This document shows positions 47,001-57,461 of a DNA stretch of 64,000 nucleotides, piece after piece. The notes below the pieces were generated by a model. That model was not told the origin of the DNA and made no database searches. It saw only the letters and a list, made by a program, of their open reading frames with translations. A program made the position numbers and the translations under genes. Where the stretch lies: the NCBI RefSeq assembly GCF_028502605.1, contig NC_079232.1:5456001-5520000 (forward strand), read 5' to 3'. This DNA is from Trichoderma breve (taxonomy: Eukaryota > Ascomycota > Sordariomycetes > Hypocreales > Hypocreaceae). How positions within the stretch are numbered: the first letter of the stretch is position 1; every line of letters starts with the position of its first letter.

Positions 47001-50000
47001 ACCGGCCGCTGTACCTCCCACCCTGAGCTTGACACCAATGGCATTTGAGACAGTGGAGCCCTTAGCCGAGCCGGAGGTCCCCGCTCCTCACCTGGGATTG
47101 TCTGCTATCGTGGCCGAGCATTTGGAACCCGAAGCAGAGCCCGACGTTCCACCTCCAGACCTCACCCTCTCCAGCATCTTCGCTGAAGGACTGGAGCCCC
47201 GGGCGGAGCCAGAGCTGCCTCCGGCTGAATTGACTCTGTCGACAATCATTGGCGAGGGCCTGGAGCCAGTGGCCGAGCCTGAAATCCCCCCAGCAGCCCT
47301 TTCGCTATCGACAATCATCGCTGAAGGTCTGGAGCCAGTGGCCGAGCCTGAAGTTCCTCCTCCAATCCTCTCGCTCTCTACCATTGCTACCGAAGGCTCG
47401 GAGCCAGTGGAAGAGCCAGAGCTACCTGCGCTGGTGCTGAGTCTCTCCACCATCGTGGCAGAGGGACTGGAGCCCAAGGCAGAACCCGAAGCTCCTCTAC
47501 CTGAGCTTACACTGGCCTCTATCCTATCGGAGGAAGTCGAGCCCGTTATCGAGGAGCCAGAAGTCCCCGAGCTTATTGCGGCCAAGGAGATTGCCCCAGA
47601 AGAAGCTCCAGCTGTCGCCTTGCAGGAGCTCACTATTTCGCCAATCGTGACGGAGCAAGTCGAGCCCATCGCTGAGCCTGAAGTGGTGGTGCCCCCACCG
47701 GCAGCTCTCACCATGTCATCCATTCAGACACAGCAGCTAGAGCCCAGAGAGCTTTGGCTGCCAACTTTGACGCTGTCTACCATTGCTGTGGAAAATGTCG
47801 AACCCATCGCCGAGCCTGAACCCGAGCCGGTTTCCGCAGCACTGACACTCTCTGCCCTCTCCTTCCAAAACACCATTCCCTTCGACGAGCTGCCTATCGA
47901 TGATGAGGAGCTATTCCTGCCATCACTACCTCAGCCTGAGCTCCCTGCTCTTGGCCTCTCCTCAATCGTAGCAGAGGACGTTGAACCCATCTTCCCTCTC
48001 GCTCCGCAATTTGCATTCTCTTCCATCTCATCTGTTGAGACTCAGCCAGTTAGTCCTGTCAAGAGAGGGGGATTCATTCTCCCAAGCAATATCAAATCTC
48101 CCTTCAATGATGAGGAAGATGGTGAGGTATCCGACAAGAACCTCTTTGCGTCGTATGTCACTCGCAGAAGACCGGAGAGCGTCCCCTCATCACCCATTAT
48201 TGCTGAAGATGAGACAAGTCAATCACTTCCTGTGTCACCGCAAGTCGACACTCACGAGTCCAAGCGGCCATTCAAGGAGATTTCAGCCAATGGAATCTCT
48301 CGTCCTGGTCAGCAACTGACTCACACCAGCGACCAGGGAGCCCAGACATCACTGACATCGGGAGCCATCGACGAGCTGCTCAAGACTGGAGCTGAGACTC
48401 CTGCAAAGAGCCCTTACTCCATTGGCAGCCCTGACACCGTCGGGACTGTCAAGATTAACCGTGCCTATCAAGAAAACTTGGATAGCCCCTTTTCAGCCAT
48501 CTCGAGCAAGAGCAGGACGCTTGATCCAGCGCCTATTTTCCACTCTACGCCCACGCACCGACCTGGCAGTGCTACCAGTGGCAAATCCTCGCTCGTGGAC
48601 GCGCCTCCTTTGCCATCAAACCATCAGCAGATGATCCAGGCGGCTCGTTCCGGCTCATCCCACAGCATGACGCAAACGCAGAGCCACAGCCAGAGCCAAG
48701 GCACAATGGGCCCGCCTCTCTGGCCCGCCTCGGCAACAAAGCCAACACCGGCCACCCCCAGCAGAGACAGACCAATGTCTCCTCCTTCTGGCCGCGGCAC
48801 TCCTACTCCTCGCGCTCCTGTCCGAGCCGGCTCGTCTCATGGTACTGCCGAATTCCCGCTGCCACCTCCTGTCAGGCTTTCTGCTGCCATGTCCCGGCAG
48901 ACTTCCGTGTCCTCGTTCGCATCAGAACTGGACAATCGTTTCGGAATGCGGGCCAATGAGATGGGTCTCGACCCTAGCGGATTTGGACCCAACACCGACC
49001 CCAGAATGATCCAAGCCATCACGCAGACCATGATTGGAGAATACATCTGGAAGTATACGCGCAAGACTGGTCGCGGCGAGCTGTCTGAGAAGCGACACCG
49101 CCGCTACTTTTGGGTGCACCCATACACGAGAACTATCTACTGGAGCGAGCGAGACCCGTCAACGGCTGGTCGTACTGAGATGAAGGCGAAGAGTCTCCCC
49201 ATCGATGGTGTGCGAGTAGTGACAGACGACAACCCCATGCCGCCGGGTCTCCACCGTAAGAGCTTGGTGATCATTTCTCCCGGCAGGACGATCAAGTTTA
49301 CCTGCACCACTGGCCAACGACACGAGACGTGGTTCAATGCTCTGTCATATCTCCTGCTGAGAACCAGCAATGGCCACGATGGCCAATCTGATGCAGAAGA
49401 GATGGCGACAGACCTTACTCGGGAAGACGGTGACGAGTTCAACCCTCCATTTGGCCGGCACCCTGCCAACGGTACCTCGCGTCCCTCGGCTCCGTCCCTT
49501 TCATCGTACAACTCTCGCACCACTTCACAGGCCGAGGCAATCTCTCTAGAGATTCCTACGCTGACGCCATCAGGGAAGCATGCTTCAACCCCGATCAGGC
49601 CGTCCCTTACTGGCAGCATCAGCAGCAAAGTAGGCTCGTACTGGAAGGTGGGCGGGTCCAAGCTCTCCGGATCGATACGCAGCAGGACGGTTAGCGCCCA
49701 GAATGTTAGCATCTACCAGGCGAGCGAGGTCCACGACAGTGCCGAGGATCTTCGTGAGATGATTGAGCAGCAAGACAGGGAAGCAGACCGGCTGGAGAAT
49801 GTCAGAGCTTGTTGCGATGGTAAGTCATATGCAAATGGGAACCGTGTGTAAGTGACAATCTGAAACTGACCAAAGAAAATAGGCAAACACGACGTCGGGA
49901 CACTTCCTCACACCACCAAGAAAGGAGGACGCAGCCACAACCATCATCACCATCACGTTCACTCCAGTGGACAGTCTGCCATGAGTACCCCCATGGCATC

Positions 50001-50019
50001 TATGCGCTCTCGGGCATAA
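44074..50019 (+). CDS. apsA: ApsA/Num1-type cortical anchor with PH domain
   Basis: This family anchors dynein and organelles at the cell cortex and is needed for nuclear positioning in hyphae. Three exons, 44074-44544, 44767-49819 and 49883-50019, give 1886 residues. Intron 1 (GTGAGA...GTATAG) joins SRSGR to RSASPSKF. Intron 2 (GTAAGT...AATAG) joins CCD to GKHDVG. The N-terminus has coiled coils (about 75-150 and 190-340) including MRNQPSNRVHDIEFAAEIS, characteristic of the Num1/ApsA membrane-contact region. A long disordered part follows. Residues about 875-1250 hold some 13 degenerate copies of a roughly 23-residue unit, L-T-L-S-T-I-x-A-E-G-L-E-P-x-A-E-P-E-x-P-P. The C-terminal PH domain of the Mcp5/Num1 type spans about 1578-1690 (YIWKYTRKTGRGELSEKRHRRYFWVHPYTRTIYW split by motif), which binds phosphoinositide in relatives. 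The last exon adds a His-rich stretch. Confidence 0.95.
46930..48040 (+). repeat. tandem repeat array encoding LxLSxIxxExxEPxxEPE units
   Basis: About 13 degenerate in-frame units of 60-80 bases inside the apsA-type gene. The codons at EGLEP and AEPE are the best conserved. The array also creates a long spurious Gly/Ser frame on the opposite strand. Confidence 0.85.
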
Positions 50020-50940
50020 AGTTTCTTGTTCATTCGACTTTTGCATTATTAATCAACAACGTCTTGACTATCTCTCTCCATCTCTCTCTCTCTCATAGAA
50101 AAAAGGGAATATCCTTTCTTCTCTCTTATCTCTCTCTCTCTCTCTCTCGCAAACGTGACGACCATACATCTAACGGAAGACCCGCCTTATGACTCTGAAC
50201 GATTCTTCTTTCTTCTTTCTTTTTGTTTTGTTTCTCAATTTGATCTTGTTAATGCTCGCAGACATTTTAGGTTGTCATAGATGACTTTTTGATAAGATAC
50301 AATTTGTCACTGGCACACCGAGCATTCTGTTTTAGCCTCTGCATACTCTGACCTTTTGGAAGAACCATTATTCTTAGAATGCAGTCCCCCCTCTCTCTAA
50401 AATTGTTTCTTTCTTTACTGTCAATTTCCCCTCATCAAGGCACAACTGCTTTTTATGCAGACGAAAAAAAAAAAGAATTCCCATCATGCTAGGGTTGCAA
50501 ACAGATACATGCATTTTTCCTTTTGGTGCTTGTAGCAAGGAAACTAAACTGAAAAAAAGAGGGATTTGTTTTGGCTCAATTTTGTATGTTAACTAAGGTG
50601 CCTATTTGGATGTGCTTCTCTCTCTGAAAATGAACTGAGAGTGGGAGGCGTGTCTGTAGTAGGTATGGGCATATCGGACATTGCAAATTCAGTTGGCGTA
50701 TCAGTATCATTTCGGTCTCTTACTGCATAGATGCTTGAGTCTTGTCACGATGCTCTGTAGAGTTGTTGTAGTCAGCGGTGTATCAACGGAATCGATTGGA
50801 CCCAAGTATATTAATGTGTGGACGGTAAAATCACAGGACAGGAATCGTATTGTCATCACGCTTTCAACCGCATATGCCTAACCAAGTATATGTAGATGGA
50901 ATCCATCGCCATTGCTATTGCCATTGCTACATCCCAACGC
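50020..50940. other. Intergenic, apsA 3' flank with TC repeats
   Basis: TC dinucleotide runs lie at 50081-50094 and about 50128-50148. Otherwise this is T-rich, featureless DNA between converging genes. Confidence 0.65.
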
Positions 50941-53427
50941 CTATCCTAATACCAAGTTTACAGTGTCAACGTCGTGTGCATCCCAAGCTTCCTGCGTCAC
51001 ATAGCCGTAACCCTTCCGATATGCTACACCATTTACCCACTCGATACAGAGGACGCCGTAAAAAGGCTTGTAGGCGCGTCTCTTGAGCCACAGACCATGT
51101 TTACGATCGATGCTCTCGGAGTATAATCGCCGGCAGACGACGACGAGCTCGACGAGTTCGTAGAGTTGCTGCGAAGGGCTGTCGGGAGGAGACGGAAGAA
51201 TATTTGAGGGAGATTCAGGCTCATCTTTTATGTCTGGGGGAGTTTCAGGCTCATCTCCTATATCCGGGCTGGCCTCATCTTCCATATCAGGGCTACAAGC
51301 CTCAGCTTCGATATCAGGGCTGGCCGCTCTCGAGAGACTGGGCAGTGGTGTATCGGCAGTTGGGAGCTGGACCCAGCCGCAAACCTGGTCGTCATAGTCT
51401 AATAGCTCGAGATGATAGTCCATGGCGCCGGCCAACATTGTGCAGCCAGTTTTTCGCATACACGTGAAATAGGCTCGCTTCGTGGTGCAGGAGAGAAATC
51501 TGCATTGCCGCATTTGCCTCGCACCGCGCTTGGCATGCACCGGGAAGGGGCGCCAGAACAGGCGGTTTGGGAATTCGGGGTGGCTGTAGACGTATGTGCC
51601 AGCGATGCCAAAGGGGACGCTGGGCGTGTTTTCGATGTCTGGACCGTTGGCGCCGGGATACTCTTCTCTTGTCCAGCCGCCGGGGATGAATTCTTCGATG
51701 CAGGGCTCTATGTACGGCGTGAACCAGGAAGACTTGATGCGGTATCTGTCGGTGGATGTTGGAGTGTCCTGGCAGAACCAGTGGACGGTCGGGAACGTGA
51801 ACCATTTCTCGTATCTCGAAGAAGCTTCTTGGGGCTGGTTCGGATAAGTCACCACTTGGTAATCTTCTTCATCCCTCAAGAGGCTCAGATAGTCGCTCTT
51901 CCATCCGATCCAAGACCATGAGGGCAGCTCGGCGTTGGGAAGAAGACCACGAGTCCTGTCGGAATGTTCTCGCCTCGTGAGTCCTCTGTATTTGGCGCCG
52001 GCCATGTTGTAGTACCAGAATCTGGTGCCCCAGAGCAGCGCGGCTTCGAAGCACAGGACGGGCATTCCGAAGAGGAAGCCGCCTTCGAAGGAGGGACTGA
52101 TGAGTTTGAGGATGCCTGCTATCGCTGGCAGAGCATCTTCTTGGTAGGTCATCCCGAGGTTGTTGTACGAGCGGAGGAGGTTGCCCAACACGTTGAGATC
52201 AGGGCGGCGTCTCAAGATCTTCGAGGACTGCAGGACAGTTTCATTGGCTTCATCCATCGGAGAGCGTAGATTTGGGAGATCTTCATGCCATGTTCCGCAG
52301 TGGCAGGTCCAGTGAATCTGCTGGTTGGCAAAGATGAGGCGGCGATGAGAGAGAATGTACTCTTGGAAAGTCCAGCCCCTTTTGAAGTATTCAGGCACGA
52401 ATATATGACTGACGGAGGGGAGGTCCCTGACGAAGATCTCTCGATCCTCGGTCCATGGGAAGATGCCTTCAAGCTTTCGAGGCGAAGAGCAGTTTTGGAG
52501 GCCGGGGAGGCCACTCATGGCATCGCCATCGGTGGAGATGATGGTGAATTTGGCGGATGCGTAGATTGCACCCATGTTTTGAATCTGATTTGACAGATGG
52601 TCCCTGGCTTCGTGTATGATGCACACTGCATCCACCCATAGGTAGCGCTCCCTGATATTTTGGACAACGTGTATGGCATCCCTGATGATGGGCAGCTTGG
52701 TGATGAAGCTGTCAGAGAGACCGCCCGGTATTCGCATCTCATTGATCCTATCGAGGCCTACTCTAGACCAGACGGATGTTCCCCATCGGTAGCTCAAGGC
52801 GACGAATCTCATTGACTTGTCGCCACGCACGAGGCAGTCTTCTTGGGTATCGATGAGCCAGTCTGGGGCCACCACTATGGACCTGTCTGATTCTCGACAT
52901 TGTATTCCCATTCGATCGATGCAATTGTCCTTCCACTTAGTGGCGCGACTAAGGTCTATCCAGGAGACGTCGATCGTGGTTTCTCCAGACGATGCGTTGG
53001 AGTTTGGAGGCTTTCGCAGGATGAATTCATAGGACTTTCTGCTGCGGCACTTGTGGTCAAGAATCGTGATAGTCGGCACGCTCTCTCGGGATCGACAGAG
53101 TTCCACGCCATAGGCGGGATACGTACGTTTGTAGATCCGAGAGGCAAGCATCTTGTCCAAGAATTCAGTGTACAATTTGAGGATGTGTTCCATCATGGCC
53201 TTGTGAGTCTCACAAGTCACGGCCAGGTCATGTTGGGTGACACGTATAACTGCTGGGTAATGCTGGCACTCGCACTTGAAGTCGGGGGAATGATGCTGCA
53301 AGATGAAGGTTGCATCACTCCCGGCGAGTATCTTCTCAGAGGCAAAGCACAAGTTGCATCCGCTGTCCGGGAGAGTCTCAACCTCTCGGGACCTGATCCA
53401 ATGAGCGTTTGGTTTTCCCCAAGCCAT
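50941..53427 (-). CDS. HET-domain protein (heterokaryon incompatibility type)
   Basis: HET-domain proteins are fungal death effectors in non-self recognition; many family members have no known allele partner. This is a single minus-strand exon of 828 residues starting at MAWGKPNAHW. An in-frame ATG at 53538 would add 37 unlikely residues. The HET domain occupies about residues 200-345. It shows RFVALSYRWG, then IRERYLWVDAVCIIHE, IQNMGAIYASAKFTIIS, and the glycine-containing GLPGLQNCSSP boundary. Downstream, FKRGWTFQEYILSHRRLIFANQQIHWTC is split into the family's second block (WTFQEYILS, W-C). The region after about residue 700 is acidic with repeated SPDIEDE-like units, then a basic end. There is no frameshift or stop. 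It lies in an accessory-looking block that also holds an NLR-like gene. Confidence 0.93.
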   Translation of the reverse strand: MAWGKPNAHWIRSREVETLPDSGCNLCFASEKILAGSDATFILQHHSPDFKCECQHYPAVIRVTQHDLAVTCETHKAMMEHILKLYTEFLDKMLASRIYKRTYPAYGVELCRSRESVPTITILDHKCRSRKSYEFILRKPPNSNASSGETTIDVSWIDLSRATKWKDNCIDRMGIQCRESDRSIVVAPDWLIDTQEDCLVRGDKSMRFVALSYRWGTSVWSRVGLDRINEMRIPGGLSDSFITKLPIIRDAIHVVQNIRERYLWVDAVCIIHEARDHLSNQIQNMGAIYASAKFTIISTDGDAMSGLPGLQNCSSPRKLEGIFPWTEDREIFVRDLPSVSHIFVPEYFKRGWTFQEYILSHRRLIFANQQIHWTCHCGTWHEDLPNLRSPMDEANETVLQSSKILRRRPDLNVLGNLLRSYNNLGMTYQEDALPAIAGILKLISPSFEGGFLFGMPVLCFEAALLWGTRFWYYNMAGAKYRGLTRREHSDRTRGLLPNAELPSWSWIGWKSDYLSLLRDEEDYQVVTYPNQPQEASSRYEKWFTFPTVHWFCQDTPTSTDRYRIKSSWFTPYIEPCIEEFIPGGWTREEYPGANGPDIENTPSVPFGIAGTYVYSHPEFPNRLFWRPFPVHAKRGARQMRQCRFLSCTTKRAYFTCMRKTGCTMLAGAMDYHLELLDYDDQVCGWVQLPTADTPLPSLSRAASPDIEAEACSPDMEDEASPDIGDEPETPPDIKDEPESPSNILPSPPDSPSQQLYELVELVVVCRRLYSESIDRKHGLWLKRRAYKPFYGVLCIEWVNGVAYRKGYGYVTQEAWDAHDVDTVNLVLG

Positions 53428-54519
53428 TTTTGTAGATGTCTTTGAAGAAAGATGAGGTGAAATCAAAAAAGGGTACAAGTAAAGTAAAGCAAGTGTAATC
53501 GGTTGATACTGTAACAGTGGTGAGCACGTATCGGACACTGAGATTGTATTGGATAGTAGATAGACTTTAATACATTCACAGTTCAGATACAGAGAAAGAG
53601 AAAGAGGTAAATGATACCCAAAGTGCTGAGATGCTGCCTAATAAATACATGTACCGGTCTCACACTTGAGGTTACACAAACATGTCTCCATCACGTGAAG
53701 TCACTGGTAACACAAGAAGCAATTTCCCTTTGTTTTGCAGTTCTGTTGGTGTAATCGCCCAGGATTTCCCTTGGATGGTGAGCCACGACTACTGTACGTA
53801 TGTCCAGTTACGGACGACTGCATCCAGTTCAAAACGCCATATTCCGGTTTCTCAGGCAGCTGAGTGAGGGGCTATGGTCTATCACGCCAGGATCATACCC
53901 CATGCCTGCATTAGTAGTGGTTACTACTTTTGGACAGCAAACTTTTGATTCTCGCCGGTATCACGGATACGGATTCCGGGATTGGTCAGGTCAATCCTTT
54001 GAGCGGCACATGAAATGTTCGGGCTGGAAGATAGGGGCATGCTGTGACTCTAATATCCTCCCTGCAGCAGTTGTTTGTCAAACAACACATCAGCCTCAGG
54101 TGACTGATCTTTCGTCATTCATTCAGCCGTCTAATCTCGGAATGATCTTGGCACGCATGAATCCTCATTCATGGCGCGTTGCAACTGGCAGAGCGGGATT
54201 CCTCCTCACGGTTATTGGTGCGTATGGTTCGGCTCGATGCATCAATCTCTGCCGCATCATTCACTCTGCTAGGGAGAGAGAGAGGGGTCGGGCCTACCCG
54301 CGTCTTTAGACTATACTTCCCTGCTGATTCCTTCATGTAGAGAAGAGGAGACTTGAAAAGGGAAGTGAAACTTGGATCCATTTAGTCGGCGATCAAACTG
54401 GAAGAGTAACCGGGTAGTCGGAGATTCCATACTGCTTGGCTTGACAAGTTATGCGTGGATTTATGCAGCTGGTGCTACTTGGGCTTGATAGCATGAAATA
54501 ATGTTCATGTAGAACTGTG
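53428..54519. other. Intergenic, HET gene upstream region
   Basis: This contains the promoter side of the HET gene and the 3' flank of the next minus-strand gene. A 169-codon plus-strand frame at 53800-54309 has no recognisable features. No gene is called. Confidence 0.55.
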
Positions 54520-56503
54520 TCAAGACCTCTGGATGGCTAGGAACCGCCCTGAAACCCCTCCCGTAGCCAAGATCTTCAGGGCATCGAGCTTGTGGCCAAA
54601 CAGCTCGTACGACCAGAGCGAGGCCCCGAGCAGCTCCCCATACCACTCTAGTCTTGCGGCAGGGCTCATCCAAGTCAGCGCTGCGGTGAAAGTCTGAGAG
54701 TCGGAACTCTCAGTGGCTTCGGCTGGTTGCCAGCCCCCCAAATCGCTGCTCACTCTGAACGCGGTGGGGATTCCTCCTTGCTGTGAAGGCACCGTCATGC
54801 TACACAAGAGGTGTCTGTTAGTTTGAACCGTTGTGAGAGCATACGGAAAGCAACACACCGGGTAAAGACGCTATAGGCATACTCGAAGAGTTGACGCTCA
54901 AGCGCGCCTGGTGGAAGATGGAACCAGATTAACTCGAGATACTCTACGCGATCGAGCCCTGTTGAACCCTCGCGGTCTCGGGCTATCGGGAAAGCTTGGT
55001 ATGCTAATGGTGATGATATCTGGGCTGACGATGCGACAAAATCGTCTAGTATCCGACGACAGTCGTGTAAATCTGCTCTTTGTGCATGTTCGCTACCCCA
55101 GACTGAATATACTCGTAGAATAAGTCAGCTGAATGTGTACAGCATAATCACTGTGGCTAGTTGTACGTTTTCTAACCTATTAGTACGGCAAGTTTAGTGT
55201 TATCCTCGACATCACGAGCCCAAAAGGCTTTAACGAAACCCGGCAGTGCGCCTACATCGTTGCTAATCTGGTTGTATATGCGAGGGCCATGAACTCGGAC
55301 GGAATGACGCTTCAATTGCATCCAAACAATTTCCACGAGGTAATGGCCCCAAGATATCTGTCTGTTCTGCCATTGAGGAATCACAGACATGCTGCCCTCG
55401 TGCAGCTCGCCTTGGGGTGTAAAGTAGCCCTGCGGCAGTGGAAACAGCCGTGTCCTTGCCCTTGCGTCGCTGATGCTGCGGTCGAGAACTCGGCGAGCAT
55501 GCTCTCTGAGGCGGAAGAGGTCGGCGCTACATTGACGTGGGAAATCGCTTTGAAGAATGGAGGCCAGGCTGGTGAGCGATGAGGTTGGTTGTTGTGGTGG
55601 ATCGTGGGCTTCTTGTTGTTGGACGCGGTTGGTGAGTTGAATCGGCTTCAAGGTGATAGGTGGCTCGTTTCCGTGAGAGGATTGCAATGAAGCTTGTAGG
55701 CTTTCACAGAGATGCTCAGCACGATGACCATCGTAATTGATTCCATCCCAGACGAGGAATGCGGTAAAAGTGGCCGAGATATTCGCACCAGCAGCTTCAG
55801 CTGGAGATGGATCGGCAAATGTCGAGGCATTATTCTCAAGCCACATGACATGAGAGTGTAGAAGGCCGTTATCACCATCGCCATCCGTCAGTGAAGCGAC
55901 GAGAGCGTTCCATCTCTCTTCAAAAGCTAAACGGAGTTCTTGCGACGACACGTCTTGGGCGCTGAAAGTGACTGATACAACATCAATTATTGTGGTGGCT
56001 CGCACTGCTTCGTTGAGTCCCAAAGCGCTCGATATTCTTCCTGCGAATTTGGCACAGCGGTTGGAAACGTCTGAAGCAAGTAGCGCTACTAGGGGAGTGA
56101 AGCCCAGAGAATGCTGAAACTTGTGCCAGGCGACGACGCTATCCCAGTAAATCAAGCAGAAGAAACAAGCCTCTACATCTATATGAAGCCTTAATCCCCC
56201 TTCGATGCCACGACAGCCCGGGATGGAGCTGATGTAGTGCAACGTGGCGTCCAAGAGCTTCCGGGGCGGCTTGGAATCATCACGAAGGTCAACACCAGGC
56301 TTCAGCGAGAACTCGATGATGCTGAGGATTGGCGTTTGCGGGCTCGCATCCGCAATTTCTTCTGGGCGACTTTTTTGCCAAAGAACGCCATCGACAGCGG
56401 GACCAAAGCGTGGCGTGGCGATGCGTCGCGCTTCTCGTTGAAGTCGAAGCTGTATCTCGCGCGCCTGTCGCATCGCCTCCTCGTGAGCCTCGTGGTGCGA
56501 CAT
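54520..56503 (-). CDS. fungal protein of unknown function, dimeric alpha/beta-barrel-like
   Basis: Three minus-strand exons, 56503-55177, 55111-54859 and 54799-54520, give 619 residues. Intron 1 (GTTAGA...TACGAG) restores AVLI-V-YSVWGSEHAQ. Intron 2 (GTGTGT...TGTAG, with CTAAC) restores FT-R-MTVPSQ. I do not recognise a named family. The segments LSIIEFSLKPGVD, ISSIPGCRGIEGGLRL, CFFCLIYWDSVVAWHKFQHS and, later, VHGPRIYNQI...LPGFVKAFWARDVEDNTKLAVLIVYSVWGSEHA follow the strand-helix-strand pattern of ABM/EthD-like dimeric alpha/beta barrels. This suggests two to three such modules. No signal peptide or membrane segment is visible. It starts 958 bases from the divergent amidase gene, so they may share a regulatory region. 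The function is unknown and the fold call is inference. Confidence 0.75.
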
Positions 56504-57461
56504 TGTGATGGCGATTTTGGTGGCGGTTCCATTGGTGACAATGCTGGAACCAACAGCATTTTACAACAGATTTCTTCAAGACGTTCAAGGGGTTTCCCCC
56601 CACTATACCAAAAAGCACCCAACAAAAGAGTTAACGTTTGAATCCTTCTTAGGCTCTATTTGGTAAAATGTGAGTGAGTGGTGTGGGCCGCCCAAAGCTA
56701 ACTGGCAGCGGGAGCCGCTTCTCAGTGTCTCTTTTCTCCACGACATCCTCATTCACTCCAACTCTCCTTGGAGGCGCCAACTACGCGAAACAAGGCCGAG
56801 ATTTTGGAAGAGGTTTTACCTTACACTGATAGAATCTTGGATACTGAAGAAGACTTCTCGCAGCCGCAATACTCCACCGCGCCAACATGCCAATCTCACA
56901 TCGGGATTGCATCTTCGGCCAGCCGCTCAAAGAGTCAGCCCACCTGCAATAAGCCGACCACGCTATTTCGCGACAGTAGGTATTCCTTGTTATGAGATAC
57001 AGCATCATTGTGAGAGGCCTAGACTCAAAGTAATTGGCAGGAAAAAGATGTGTCGGTGAGTTGTTCTAGGGCCAAGACTCTGACCGACGGGTTGCTGCCT
57101 TCACGATGCTAGGGGGTATTATTTGTCTTTATCCTGGGCGTTTTCGAAGAACCAACAAATTTTACATCTAAGCTTAAAGCAGAGACCATTGCTGCTAGGA
57201 TCGGACGGGCTAATGGTATTCGCCGTCGGGCACGTTTTGCGTAGGGAAATAAGCAGAGACAGACAAACGAATTGCCTTGGAGGTCGATAGCGAACATTTC
57301 CACAGAACTTTACAGTGCCGACGAGACTGTGGTCTCCAGGATGATGATAGAAATTTTGGAAGCAGCTGGCAGTGCCCTGGCCGTAAGCAAAGCTATAAAA
57401 CAGCCGGCATGGACTCTCGCGACTGGTGTCTGGGGCTCCATCAGTGTCGTAGAAAGACAGG
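56504..57461. other. divergent intergenic region
   Basis: A stretch of 958 bases between the start codons of a minus-strand gene and the plus-strand amidase gene. The only clear element is the amidase TATA box. No gene is seen. Confidence 0.6.
57394..57400 (+). promoter_or_regulatory. TATA box of amidase gene
   Basis: TATAAAA lies 62 bases before the amidase ATG at 57462. Confidence 0.55.

Noticed and set aside
47088..47723. 211-codon Gly/Ser/Thr-rich frame on the minus strand inside apsA
   Set aside because: It is the antisense shadow of the LEP/AEPE repeat array; the repeats keep it open.
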